The position numbers and the translations under genes are program-made. From Stenotrophomonas ginsengisoli (GTDB lineage Bacteria > Pseudomonadota > Gammaproteobacteria > Xanthomonadales > Xanthomonadaceae), in contig NZ_LDJM01000011.1 in the NCBI RefSeq assembly GCF_001431485.1, positions 114,681 to 178,680 on the forward strand: a stretch of DNA of 64,000 nt, read 5' to 3'. Numbering within the stretch: position 1 is the stretch's first letter; every line of letters begins with the position of its first letter. Shown here one piece after another: positions 35,365 to 46,797 of the stretch. The notes under the pieces are model-generated. The model was given only the letters and a program-made list of their open reading frames with translations. It searched no databases and was not told where the DNA came from.

Positions 35365-36576
35365 TCAGTACGGCCAGAAGTTGACGAAGCCGGTGATGAT
35401 CAACGCGTTGGCAAAGTCGATGAAGAAGGCGCCCACCAGTGGCGCGATCAGGAACGCGCGCGGGGCCAGGCCGTAGCGGGCGGCCAGCTTGCGCATCACC
35501 GCCATCGCATTGGCCGTGGTGCCGAGCATGAAGCCGATGAAGCCGCCGCCCATCACCGCCGCATCGTAGTCACGGCCCATGGCGCCGAAGATCACCCAGG
35601 CAAACGCGGCCACGGCCAGCATCTGCAGCACCAGGTTGACCAGCAAGGGCGCGCCCATGCCGGCCAGCTCCCACAGCTTGAGGTTCATCAGGGCCACGGC
35701 CAGGAACAGGGCCAGGCAGACATTGCCGATCATCTCCAGGGTGTGGATGGAGAGCTTGAACCAGCCGGTCAGGTCATCGATGTTGCGCAGGATCGCACCG
35801 GCCAGCATGGCGCCGATGTAGGCCGGCAGGGTCAGGCCGATGGCGGTGAAGCCCTGGCTGATGAAGCCGCCCACCCACAGCAGCAGCAACAGGATGATGA
35901 TCGACTTGAGCGCATTGAATTCGCGGTCGCCATCATTTTCGATGTGCACCCGTTCCGGGTTCGGCCCGGGCAGGTCGGTGCTCTTGTCGCTGGCCTTGGC
36001 CCCCGGGGTGAGGACCTTCTGTTGCTGGATCAGCTTGGTGATCACCGGCCCGCCGATGACCCCGCCCAGCACGATGCCGGCCATGGCCGAGGTCACCGCG
36101 ATCGATTCGGCGCCGACCAGGCCGGCGGCCTCGAACATTGGCGCGAAGGCAAGGCCGGTGGCCGGGCCGCCGGTCAGGGTGGCAGAGCCGGCCAGCACCC
36201 CGAACAGCGGATGGATGTCGAACATGCCGGCCACGGCGATGCCGATCAGGTTCTGGGCAAAGGCAAAACCGATGGACAGGGCCAGGAAGATCAGTACCGG
36301 GCGCAGGCTCACCTTGAGCAGGGCCAGGCTGGCATTGAGACCGATGGTGGTGAAGAAGGCGATCATCAGCGGCTGCTGCAGGCTGGTGTCCAGCGTGTAC
36401 AGCGCACTGCCCTGGCTGTAGGCCCACCACGAGGCCAGGGCGACCACCAGGCCGCCGATCACCGGCTCGGGCAGGTTGTACTTGGCCAGCACCGGGATGT
36501 AACGGCACAGGGCGTAGCCCAGCAACAGCACCAGGCCACCGAAGGCCACGGTCTGGATCGCATCAAGTTGGAACAT
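35365..36576 (-). CDS. gltS: Sodium/glutamate symporter GltS
   Basis: A 403-residue inner-membrane symporter with about ten hydrophobic helices. It carries the two re-entrant loop motifs expected of GltS, GSATLTGGPATGLAF in the first half and a Gly/Asn-rich GGGFIGFMLGTTANAMA in the second. GltS takes up glutamate with Na+, and the E. coli protein accepts D-glutamate too. The gene stands between the DUF1611 gene (191 bases upstream) and the LysR gene. Confidence 0.92.
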   Translation of the reverse strand: MFQLDAIQTVAFGGLVLLLGYALCRYIPVLAKYNLPEPVIGGLVVALASWWAYSQGSALYTLDTSLQQPLMIAFFTTIGLNASLALLKVSLRPVLIFLALSIGFAFAQNLIGIAVAGMFDIHPLFGVLAGSATLTGGPATGLAFAPMFEAAGLVGAESIAVTSAMAGIVLGGVIGGPVITKLIQQQKVLTPGAKASDKSTDLPGPNPERVHIENDGDREFNALKSIIILLLLLWVGGFISQGFTAIGLTLPAYIGAMLAGAILRNIDDLTGWFKLSIHTLEMIGNVCLALFLAVALMNLKLWELAGMGAPLLVNLVLQMLAVAAFAWVIFGAMGRDYDAAVMGGGFIGFMLGTTANAMAVMRKLAARYGLAPRAFLIAPLVGAFFIDFANALIITGFVNFWPY

Positions 36577-36767
36577 GCACAGCTCCCACGGTTGTTCCGA
36601 CGCGGTCGCCGGGCAAACAGGTCAGTTGCCGGGGCCGGTGACAGGCACCTGGCCGGCAGCATTGAATGATCGGCAGCCGGTGGGTCTCCCGTTGGCCGGG
36701 GCACCGTGCTGCCGATCTGAACCGTACCTGTGCAGGGGTGGTATGTGCAATGCGCCTGAAGTACCGG

Positions 36768-37790
36768 TCAGGCGCCGAAGTCGGCCAACAGGCGGTCGAT
36801 GATGCGCTCGCAACCCATCCGCACCGGGTCCTGGCAGGGCAGACCGAAACGTGCTTCCAGCGCGGCACAGGCAGCCTCGGCGGCGGCATCATCCAGGGCC
36901 TGGGTGTTCAGGGCGATGCCGACAAAACGAACGTCCGGGTTGGTCAGGCGGGCGGCGGCCAGGTTGGCCTGGATGCAGGCTTCCAGGTCCGGCTGCGGGT
37001 AATGCGGCAGGCCGCGCATGTGGGTGCGGGTGGGCTCGTGGCACAGCACCAGGGCATCGGCCTGGGCACCGTGCAGCAGGCCCAGCGAGACACCGGCAAA
37101 GGACGGATGGAACAGCGAGCCCTGGCCTTCGATCAGGTCCCAGCCGCCATCCTCGCGTGCCGGCGAGAGGTGTTCGATGCCGCCGGAAATGAAGTCGGCG
37201 ATCACCGCATCGATCGGCATGCCGCCACCGGCGATGAAGATGCCGGTCTGCCCGGTGGCACGGAAGTCGGCCTTCAGGCCGCGGGCCTGCATGGCCTTTT
37301 CCATGGCCAGGGTGGTGTACATCTTGCCCACCGAGCAGTCACTGCCCACGGCCAGCAGACGCTTGCCGGCGCGCTTGCGGCCATTGCCGACCGGGGTTTC
37401 CGGGGCCACGCGGGCATCGAACAGGCTGCGCCCCAGGCGCGCGGCGGTGGCGGCAATCTCCGGCTGGTCGGCCAGGTGGGCGTGCAGGCCGGAGGCCACA
37501 TCCAGCCCGGCTTCCAGCGCGGTGATCACCGTGGCCACGGTTTCGGCATCCATGATCCCGCCGGCATTGGCCACGCCGACAATCAGGGTGCGCGCACCAG
37601 CGGCGGCGGCACTGGCGATATCCATCTCCGGCAGGCCGATGCTGGTCTTGCAGGCGCTGCCGGAAAGCTGGCCGATGCAGTGCTGCGGACGCCAGTGGGC
37701 GATGCCGCGGGCGGTCTTGGCGGCCAGGTCATCGGCGGCGTTGCCCAGGTAGAGCAGGTAGGGCGGATCCCAGCGGGCAGGTGCGGACAT
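36768..37790 (-). CDS. dgcN: DUF1611 family protein, DgcN-like N-acetyltransferase
   Basis: A 340-residue DUF1611 protein. It has a P-loop-like GSDCSVGKMYTT in the middle, an N-terminal YLGNAADDLAAKTARG, and conserved GQTGIFIAGGGMPIDAVIADF and EGQGSLFHP. NCBI names part of this family DgcN, an N-acetyltransferase in a D-glutamate catabolic pathway that works with an epimerase-type partner (DgcA). No dgcA is present here, but gltS and a LysR gene follow on the same strand. The name is therefore probable, the substrate an inference. Confidence 0.7.
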   Translation of the reverse strand: MSAPARWDPPYLLYLGNAADDLAAKTARGIAHWRPQHCIGQLSGSACKTSIGLPEMDIASAAAAGARTLIVGVANAGGIMDAETVATVITALEAGLDVASGLHAHLADQPEIAATAARLGRSLFDARVAPETPVGNGRKRAGKRLLAVGSDCSVGKMYTTLAMEKAMQARGLKADFRATGQTGIFIAGGGMPIDAVIADFISGGIEHLSPAREDGGWDLIEGQGSLFHPSFAGVSLGLLHGAQADALVLCHEPTRTHMRGLPHYPQPDLEACIQANLAAARLTNPDVRFVGIALNTQALDDAAAEAACAALEARFGLPCQDPVRMGCERIIDRLLADFGA

Positions 37791-37994
37791 GGGCGTTTTC
37801 GGCAGGGTAGGTGAGGAAACCGGACTATCGCCGGATCGGGCGGCGATGGGGAGTCACTTTTGCAGCACCATCCATCACCACCGGTTATGGCTGATGTTGC
37901 GTTGCAGCGTCGAAAAGCCTTCCACAACAAGGCGGAAAGCCCGTTGATGCGGGGTAGAATCAAAACCCCTGTAGCCGTATCGATGCGCCAAGCG

Positions 37995-40289
<2,295 letters not shown>

Positions 40290-40298
40290 GTGCAGCGT

Positions 40299-40324
40299 GC
40301 CGGCATCGGCTCACCGATGCCGGC
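40299..40324 (+). terminator. GC-rich hairpin after maeB
   Basis: A perfect 11-bp stem with CTCA loop begins 9 bases after the maeB stop. No T-run follows, so it is either a weak terminator or an mRNA-stabilising 3' hairpin. Confidence 0.5.
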
Positions 40325-40388
40325 GCCGAGGCGGGCAAGGCGCTGCTAGAATGGGCGCCTTACCGTTTTTTGCTGATGTTCAAACGCC

Positions 40389-40583
40389 ATGAGCCAGACC
40401 ACCGCGTCCGCCAATGCCGAAAAGCGTTACACCGTTTCCCGTGCCGACCTGCCGCTGAGCTGCCCGACGCCGGAAATGGCGCTGTGGAACTCGCACCCGC
40501 GGGTCTATCTGCCGATCGACAAGGAAGCCAACGGGCAATGTGCCTGCCCGTACTGCGGTGCCGTGTTCGTGCTGGCTGACTGA
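40389..40583 (+). CDS. Zinc-finger (zf-CHCC) protein, NDUFS6-like
   Basis: A 64-residue protein with the Cys-His-Cys-Cys zinc motif of COG4391: LSCP near residue 24, NSHPRVYLPID, and CACPYCGA at the end. The mitochondrial relative NDUFS6 is a complex I subunit; the bacterial role is unclear. A candidate -10 TAGAAT is at 40347-40352. It lies 8 bases ahead of the glycosyltransferase gene, so the two are probably co-transcribed. Confidence 0.85.
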   Translation: MSQTTASANAEKRYTVSRADLPLSCPTPEMALWNSHPRVYLPIDKEANGQCACPYCGAVFVLAD

Positions 40584-40591
40584 GTACCCCC

Positions 40592-41713
40592 ATGCGCAAG
40601 CTGACCGTGGTGCAGTTGCTGCCGGCGCTGCACGCCGGTGGGGTGGAGCGCTCGACGCTGGAAATCGCTGGCGCGCTGGCCCGCAAGGGACACCGCGCCA
40701 TTGTCGTGTCTGCTGGTGGTCGCCTGGTGCAGCCGCTGCTGGATGCCGGTGGTGAGCACCTGACCCTGGACATCGGCCGCAAGTCGCTGCTGACCCTGCG
40801 TCACATGCCGACCCTGCGCCGGCTGTTTGCCGAGGTGGGCGCCGATATCGTGCATGCCCGTTCGCGCCTGCCGGCCTGGCTCGGTTACAAGGCCCTGCAG
40901 GCCTTGCCGGCCGCGCAGCGTCCGGCCTGGGTGACCACCGTGCACGGGCTCAATTCGCCCGGGCGCTACAGCCAGATCATGACCAGTGGACAGCAGGTGA
41001 TCTGCGTGTCCGACACAGTGCGCCGCTACGTGCGCCAGCATTACCCGCAGGTACCCGAAGCACGCCTGCAGGTGATCGAGCGCGGGGTGGACCTGACGGC
41101 CTTCGCGCGCCGGGCCCGCCCGGACCGGGCAGCGCGGCGCGCCCTGGTCCAGGCCCACCCGGTGTTGGCTGGCGAAGGGCCGTTGTTGTTGTTGCCCGGT
41201 CGTGGCACCCGCCTGAAGGGCCATGCCCAGGCCATCGAGCTGCTGGCCGGCCTGCACCAGGCTGGGCAGACCGGCGCGCGGCTGTGGATGCCGGGCCTGG
41301 TCGAGGCCGGGCGCGAGGATTACCTGGCCGGGCTGATGGCCCAGGCCGACCAGCTGCAGGTGGCCGATGCGGTGGTGGCCAGTGCCACCACCGATCAGAT
41401 TGCCCAGGCCTATGCCGGGGCCGATCTGGTCCTGCAGCTGTCCAGCAAGCCGGAAGCCTTCGGCCGCACCGTGGTCGAGGCGCTGGCGGTGGGCTGCCCG
41501 GTACTGGGCTGGGACCATGGCGGGGTGGGCGAACTGCTGGCCCGACTGCAGCCACCGGGCCGGGTGGCTGTGGGGGACATGCCGGGCCTGCTGGCCCGGG
41601 CCCAGGCCCTGCTGGCCGATCCGCCAAGGGCACCGGCGCTGATTCCCTATACCCTGACGGCGATGCAGGACCGCACCCTGGAACTCTATGAACAGCTCGC
41701 CGGCTCACGCTGA
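40592..41713 (+). CDS. GT4-type glycosyltransferase
   Basis: A 373-residue GT-B-fold enzyme. LLPALHAGGVERSTLEIA gives the N-terminal Gly-rich loop, VTTVHGLN the acceptor side, LPGRGTRLKGH the donor phosphate loop, and SKPEAFGRTVVEALAVGCPV the E-x7-E donor site of GT4. It should add a sugar to a lipopolysaccharide-core or other surface glycan acceptor at the inner face of the membrane. It overlaps the O-antigen-ligase-like gene by 26 bases, so the two act together. Confidence 0.85.
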   Translation: MRKLTVVQLLPALHAGGVERSTLEIAGALARKGHRAIVVSAGGRLVQPLLDAGGEHLTLDIGRKSLLTLRHMPTLRRLFAEVGADIVHARSRLPAWLGYKALQALPAAQRPAWVTTVHGLNSPGRYSQIMTSGQQVICVSDTVRRYVRQHYPQVPEARLQVIERGVDLTAFARRARPDRAARRALVQAHPVLAGEGPLLLLPGRGTRLKGHAQAIELLAGLHQAGQTGARLWMPGLVEAGREDYLAGLMAQADQLQVADAVVASATTDQIAQAYAGADLVLQLSSKPEAFGRTVVEALAVGCPVLGWDHGGVGELLARLQPPGRVAVGDMPGLLARAQALLADPPRAPALIPYTLTAMQDRTLELYEQLAGSR

Positions 41714-42995
41714 TTGCCTGACCACATCCCGGCTGCCCGGTGACAGCGCGGTGTGGTGGGTGCTGGCCTATGTGGCCTTGTTGCCGTTGCCCGGTCCGGC
41801 CGAGGTGGTGCTGGCCGCCGGGGCACTCTTTGCCGGTGTGCGCCTGCTCCAGCTGCGCGGCAACGGCGGTATCGGCCCCTTGCTGCGGGCCGAAGCCTGG
41901 GGCATGACCTGCCTGTTGTTTTTGGCCTACTGGCTGCCGCAGCTGCTGGCTGCGGTGGATGCGATCGACCCGGGCAAGGCGGTGGGCAAGACGCTCAGTG
42001 CGCTGCGCTATCTGCCCTTCATGTGGTTGGTGGCCATTGCCGTGGCCACGGCGGCACGACGCCAACGTTTGTTCACCGGCCTGGCCGTGCTGGCCGGGCT
42101 GTGGTCGGCCGATGCACTGGTGCAGGCGGTGCTGGGCAGCAGCCCCTTGTTCTGGTCGCTGGACCAACTGCGCATGGCCCTGACCGGCAGCCCCTTGTGC
42201 CCGGCCAGCGAGGTGCAGGCCATTGGCCGCTTCAATGGCGTGTTCAGTGAATGCAATCCCAAGCTCGGCCAGGTCCTGGCGGTGTTCTCCCCGTTCGTGC
42301 TGCTGCTGGCCGGCAAGCGACGCCTGCTGTGGGCGGGGCTGGCGGTGCTCTGCGGCCTGGCCATTGTGCTGGCCGGTGCGCGTGCGGCCTGGCTCAGCTA
42401 TGGCCTGGTGTTGCTGCTCAGCGGGCGCGCGGTGCTTGGCCGTCGCGGCCTGCTGGGCCTGGTGCTGGTGGCCGGGCTGGGCCTGGTCGCCACCGCCGCG
42501 CTGGTGCCGGCGGTCGGGCAGCGCGTGCAGGCCAGCGCCGGCCTGCTCGGTGGCCAGGGGCAATCGGCGGATACGGCACTGGCCGGGCGCGGGCGGATCT
42601 GGTCCGGGGCGCTGTGCATGGTGGCCGAACACCCGATCAACGGGGTCGGCGTGCGCGGCTTCCGCCATGCCTGGGCCGACTGCGATCCGCTGCCGCAACA
42701 GCCCGCGGCCTGGGGCCAGGGCCCGGCCCTGCACGCACACCAGCTGGTGCTGGAAATCCTCGCCGAGACCGGCCTGATCGGCCTGCTGTGCTGGCTGGCC
42801 GGGGCGGCGCTGGCGCTGCGTGCCTGGTTGTTTGCCAGTGTGGCCGCGCGTGAGCGCGCCTTGCCGGCGGCCATCGCCATCGCGGTGGCGGTGTTCCCGT
42901 TCAACACCCACCTGGCGGTGTATTCGGCCTTCTGGGGAGGGATCACCCTGCTGCTGGCCGCGCTTTATGTGGGGGCGCTGCAGGCGCGCGATTGA
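41688..42995 (+). CDS. O-antigen ligase / Wzy-like membrane protein
   Basis: A 435-residue polytopic protein (about 11-12 hydrophobic segments). It has the large periplasmic loop and Arg-rich AGARAAWLSYGLVLLLSG segment of the Wzy_C superfamily, and AGRGRIWSGALCMVAEHPINGVG ahead of HAHQLVLEILAETGLIGLL, where the functional His lies. It could be WaaL (joining O-antigen to lipid A-core) or a polymerase. Linkage with waaA, an LpxL-type gene and GT4 favours lipopolysaccharide. It converges on the acyltransferase gene. Confidence 0.8.
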   Translation: MNSSPAHADCLTTSRLPGDSAVWWVLAYVALLPLPGPAEVVLAAGALFAGVRLLQLRGNGGIGPLLRAEAWGMTCLLFLAYWLPQLLAAVDAIDPGKAVGKTLSALRYLPFMWLVAIAVATAARRQRLFTGLAVLAGLWSADALVQAVLGSSPLFWSLDQLRMALTGSPLCPASEVQAIGRFNGVFSECNPKLGQVLAVFSPFVLLLAGKRRLLWAGLAVLCGLAIVLAGARAAWLSYGLVLLLSGRAVLGRRGLLGLVLVAGLGLVATAALVPAVGQRVQASAGLLGGQGQSADTALAGRGRIWSGALCMVAEHPINGVGVRGFRHAWADCDPLPQQPAAWGQGPALHAHQLVLEILAETGLIGLLCWLAGAALALRAWLFASVAARERALPAAIAIAVAVFPFNTHLAVYSAFWGGITLLLAALYVGALQARD

Positions 42996-43019
42996 GCCGT
43001 CCTGCAGCGCAGCGCCGGC

Positions 43020-43964
43020 TCAGCGCACGACCTCGGTGTTGCCTTTGTCGTAGAAGCGGCTGCGGCCGCCGGGCTGGCGCTTGAAGCGGCGGTGGATCCA
43101 CAGGTACTGGGCCGGCGCCTGGCGCACCATGTCCTCGATGGCCTGGTTGACCAGGGTGGTGTCGGCGATCACATCATCGGTGGGGAACGGATCCAGCGGC
43201 TGGCCGATGGTGAGCACGTAATCGCCGCCTTCGCGGCGATGGAAGAACGGCACCACCGCGCAACCGGTCATCCGCGCGAACTGGTGGGTGGCGGTGATGG
43301 TGGAGGCCGGCTGGCTGAAGAACGGCACGAACACCGACTCCTTGCCGCGCATGTCCTGGTCCGGGGCATACCAGAGCAGGCCGCCCTTCTTCAGGTGGCG
43401 CACGGTGGCGCGGATGTCCTCGTTGGCGAACATCGCCGTGGCATAGCCCAGACGGCCGCGCTTGACCGCCCATTCGAACACCGGGTTGCGGTGCTTGCGG
43501 TACATGCCGGCCAGCGGCACCTGCTGGCAGAGCAGGCGGCCGCACATTTCCAGGGTCATGAAGTGGCCGGATACCAGCAGCACACCGCGGCCCTGCGCCT
43601 GCAGCTGCTGCAGCACTTCCAGGCCGTCGATGCGGCTGCGCGGGGTGATCGGCGCAGCGCTGCCCCACCAGGCACGGGCAAACTCGAACAGGCCCACGCC
43701 GAAGGCATCAAAGCTGTCGCGGGCCAGGCGCGCACGCCAGGCCGGGTCCTTGTCCGGGAAGCACAGGCCCAGGTTGACCTCGGCTGCGCGCCGGCGCGAA
43801 CCGGCCAGGTGCCAGGCCAGGGCGCCAATGACATGGCCCAGGGCGCGCTGCAGCCCCCAGGGAATGCGCGCGATCAGAAAGGCCACGCCCATGGCGGCGA
43901 ACATCGGCCAGTGGCGCGGGTTGGTCAGCGGCGGCCGGGTGGCCGTGGTCGGTGAATCGGACAT
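43020..43964 (-). CDS. lpxL: Lipid A biosynthesis acyltransferase (LpxL/LpxM family)
   Basis: A 314-residue membrane-associated acyltransferase with one N-terminal hydrophobic segment. The catalytic H-x4-E is in VSGHFMTLEMCG, and YAPDQDMRGKESVFVPFF is the second conserved block. It transfers a secondary acyl chain to Kdo2-lipid IVA, and so belongs with the divergent waaA (Kdo transferase) 76 bases away. Whether it is the LpxL or LpxM homologue cannot be told from sequence alone. Confidence 0.85.
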   Translation of the reverse strand: MSDSPTTATRPPLTNPRHWPMFAAMGVAFLIARIPWGLQRALGHVIGALAWHLAGSRRRAAEVNLGLCFPDKDPAWRARLARDSFDAFGVGLFEFARAWWGSAAPITPRSRIDGLEVLQQLQAQGRGVLLVSGHFMTLEMCGRLLCQQVPLAGMYRKHRNPVFEWAVKRGRLGYATAMFANEDIRATVRHLKKGGLLWYAPDQDMRGKESVFVPFFSQPASTITATHQFARMTGCAVVPFFHRREGGDYVLTIGQPLDPFPTDDVIADTTLVNQAIEDMVRQAPAQYLWIHRRFKRQPGGRSRFYDKGNTEVVR

Positions 43965-44040
43965 GCGCTGATTTTACCCGCAGCGGCGTGACCGTGCCTT
44001 GCCATGGGCGTGGCGGGCAGGCTCCCGTATCCTTGGCAAC

Positions 44041-45339
44041 ATGCGTAAAAGTCCTGCCGAAGTCCTGTTGCGTGGCCTGTACTCCGGGCTGCTGTATCTG
44101 TTGTTGCCGGTCACCGTCTACCACCTGATGTGGCGTGGCCTGCGCGTGCGTGAGTACTTCCAGCGCTGGGGCGAACGCTATGCGCTGTATCCGCAGGCAT
44201 CGCGGCAGCCGCACGTATGGCTGCACGCGGTGTCGGTGGGCGAGGTCAATGCCGCCGCACCGGTGGTCAATGCCCTGCGTGCACAGAGGCCGGACCTGCG
44301 CTGGGTGATCACCACCATCACCCCGACCGGCTCGGCGCGGGTGCGTGCGCTGTGGGGCGATGCGGTGGACCATGTCTACCTGCCCTATGACGTGCCCGGT
44401 TGCGTGGATCGCTTCCTGCGCCAGTTCCAGCCGCAGATCGCCCTGATCCTGGAAACCGAGCTGTGGCCCAACCTGCTGTTCGGTTGCCGCCAACGGCAGA
44501 TCCCGGTCTACATCCTCAATGCACGGCTGTCGGCACGTTCGCTGCGTGGCTACCGCCTGCTGGGCCCGTTGATCCGCCGCGCGCTGCGCACGGTCACCTT
44601 CGTGGCGGCGCAGTCCGAGGATGATGCCCAGCGCTTCGTGCGTCTGGGCGCCGCGCCGGAACAGGTGGCGGCGCTGGGCAACCTGAAGTTCGACATCAAG
44701 GCACCGGACCGCCAGGACATGGTCGATGCCTTCAGCGCCCACGTGGCAGGGCACCGCACGGTGTGGATTGCCGCCAGCACCCACGAGGGCGAAGAGGCCG
44801 CGGTGCTGGAGATCCACCGCCAGCTGCGCGCCCGTCATCCGGAGCTGCTGCTGCTGTGGGTGCCGCGCCATCCGGAGCGCTTTGACAAGGTGGCCAACCT
44901 GGTCCGCGAGCAGGGCTGGGCGGTGGCCACGCGTACCGCCCAGCGCTGGCCGCAGGCCGATACCGAGGTGTTCGTGGTCGACACCCTGGGCGAGCTGATG
45001 GGCTTTTTTGCCTGCGCCTCGGTGGCCTTTGTCGGCGGCAGCCTGCAGCCGATCGGCGGCCACAACCTGCTCGAGCCGGCAGCCATGGCCACGGCCACGG
45101 TGACCGGCCCGCACCTGCACAACTTCAGCGAGATTTCCCGGCGCATGCGCGAGGCCGGGGCCTTGTTGATCGGCCAGGACCGCGACGAGGTGGCCGGCCT
45201 GCTGGATGCCTTGCTGCAGGACGAGCCGCGCCGTCAGGCCATGGTCAAGGCCGGATTGGACCTGGTGGCCAATGGGCGTGGCGCGGTGGGCCGGATCCTG
45301 GCCCTGATCGCCTCGCGGTTGCCGCCCACGCAAGCCTGA
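44041..45339 (+). CDS. waaA: 3-deoxy-D-manno-octulosonic acid transferase
   Basis: WaaA adds Kdo to lipid IVA at the cytoplasmic face of the inner membrane. The 432-residue GT30 enzyme has one N-terminal membrane anchor (LYSGLLYLLLPVTVYHLMW), the acceptor-site segment WLHAVSVGEVNAA (Glu as general base), ILETELWPN, and the C-terminal GGSLQPIGGHNLLEPAA donor motif. The ATG at 44041 is the family start. It is followed by a strong terminator. Confidence 0.93.
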   Translation: MRKSPAEVLLRGLYSGLLYLLLPVTVYHLMWRGLRVREYFQRWGERYALYPQASRQPHVWLHAVSVGEVNAAAPVVNALRAQRPDLRWVITTITPTGSARVRALWGDAVDHVYLPYDVPGCVDRFLRQFQPQIALILETELWPNLLFGCRQRQIPVYILNARLSARSLRGYRLLGPLIRRALRTVTFVAAQSEDDAQRFVRLGAAPEQVAALGNLKFDIKAPDRQDMVDAFSAHVAGHRTVWIAASTHEGEEAAVLEIHRQLRARHPELLLLWVPRHPERFDKVANLVREQGWAVATRTAQRWPQADTEVFVVDTLGELMGFFACASVAFVGGSLQPIGGHNLLEPAAMATATVTGPHLHNFSEISRRMREAGALLIGQDRDEVAGLLDALLQDEPRRQAMVKAGLDLVANGRGAVGRILALIASRLPPTQA

Positions 45340-45358
45340 GCAGGGTCGTGCGGGCAAC

Positions 45359-45385
45359 AAAAAAGCGGGCAATGCCCGCTTTTTT
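45359..45385. terminator. Bidirectional terminator between waaA and tolC
   Basis: A-run, 6-bp GC stem, AAT loop, complementary arm and T-run. It fits as terminator for both convergent genes. Confidence 0.9.
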
Positions 45386-45405
45386 GTGCTGCTGCCAAGC
45401 CGGTG

Positions 45406-46767
45406 TCAGCCGGCGTCGCCGCTGGCCTGCAGGCGGGCTTCGGCCGGTGCGGTGAGCAGGCGGTTGATGTCGGCCAGTTCGGCCATGTCCAGGTCACCGA
45501 CGGCCTGGCTGAGCAGCAGGCGGTTGAGCAGGAAGTTGTAGCGGGCCTGGGCGTAGGCGACCTGGGCGGTGAACAGGGTGCGCTGGTTCTGCACCAGGTC
45601 CAGCACGGTGCGGGTGCCCACTTCCAGACCGACCTGGGAGGCGTCATAGGCGGCCTGGGCCGAGACCACGGCCAGACGCCGGGCTTCGACCTCGCTGATG
45701 CCGGCCACCACGCTCTGCCAGGCATTGCGGGTGTTGCGGTCCAGGGCGCGCTTGCGCTGTTCCATGCCGTCCTGGGCGATGTCGCGCTGGGCCAGGGCCT
45801 GGCGCACACCGGACTGCACTGCGCCGCCGGAGAAGATCGGCACGCTCAGGGTCAGGCCAATGGCATTGCTGGTGTTGTCCGGGGTGCGGCTGCTGCCGCC
45901 CACGCTGTCACCCCAGCTGGCGTTCTTGCCCCAGCTGGCACCCAGGCTCAGGGTCGGGTAGTGGCCGCCGCGGGCAGCAGAAACGCTCTGCTCGGCCGCA
46001 TCGACCTGGGCGGCGCTGGCCTGCAGCGACGGGTTGCCGGTACCGGCAGCGTTGACCAGGCTTTCCACATCGGCACGGTTGGCCGGCAGCACCGGGGTGA
46101 AGTCATCGGGCAGGCCGCGCAGGTCGCGCACCGGGCTGCCGGTGATCTCGGTCAGGGCCTGGTAGGCATCTTCCAGTGCATTGCGGGCCAGGATGGTGTC
46201 GGCACGGGCCTGGTCGTACTGGGCGCGGGCTTCGTGCACGTCGGTGATCGGGGCCAGGCCCACTTCCAGACGCTTGTCGGCGTAATCGAACTGCTTGCGC
46301 GCGGCCGCTTCGTTGGTCTGCGCGGCGCTGTAGGACTCAATGGCCACCAGGGCGTTGAAGTAGGCCGCCGAGGTGCGCACGATCAGCTCGTCATTGGCCG
46401 CTTCCAGCTGGAAATCGGCCGCACGGCTGATGTGGCGCTGGGCGCGCAGGTTGGCAAAGCGGCTCCAGTCAAACAGCACCTGGCCGGCACTGACGCGGTA
46501 ATCGCGGCTGGTGCTGGTGGTGCTGCCGCTGATGCCGTCCAGCTCGGTGCGGGCGCGGTTGATCGAGGCTTCGCCGTTGATCTGCGGCAGCAGGGCGGCC
46601 CGGGCCTGGACCGCGCCTTCGCGGGTGTACAGACGGTCCGCCTCTGCTGCCGACAGCTGCGGGTCCCCGCTGCGGGCCAGGTCATAGACCTGGAGCAGGT
46701 CGGTGGCCTGGGCCGTCAGAGGGGTCAGGGCAGCAGCCAAGGCGATGGCAAGGCAGTGGCGGATCAT
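45406..46767 (-). CDS. tolC: TolC-family outer-membrane efflux channel
   Basis: A 453-residue TolC homologue with signal peptide (1-21, ending AQA), two repeats of the OEP fold (long coiled-coil helices rich in Ala/Gln/Arg) and the outer-membrane strands (LSLGASWGKNASWG region). It is the exit duct for tripartite pumps and type I secretion. The order tolC-pcm-tetR then divergent MFP-RND matches the SmeOP-TolCsm cluster of S. maltophilia, so this channel is expected to serve the SmeOP pump and probably others. Confidence 0.9.
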   Translation of the reverse strand: MIRHCLAIALAAALTPLTAQATDLLQVYDLARSGDPQLSAAEADRLYTREGAVQARAALLPQINGEASINRARTELDGISGSTTSTSRDYRVSAGQVLFDWSRFANLRAQRHISRAADFQLEAANDELIVRTSAAYFNALVAIESYSAAQTNEAAARKQFDYADKRLEVGLAPITDVHEARAQYDQARADTILARNALEDAYQALTEITGSPVRDLRGLPDDFTPVLPANRADVESLVNAAGTGNPSLQASAAQVDAAEQSVSAARGGHYPTLSLGASWGKNASWGDSVGGSSRTPDNTSNAIGLTLSVPIFSGGAVQSGVRQALAQRDIAQDGMEQRKRALDRNTRNAWQSVVAGISEVEARRLAVVSAQAAYDASQVGLEVGTRTVLDLVQNQRTLFTAQVAYAQARYNFLLNRLLLSQAVGDLDMAELADINRLLTAPAEARLQASGDAG

Positions 46768-46797
46768 CGGGGCATCCTGTTCGATGGTGGGGTGCGG

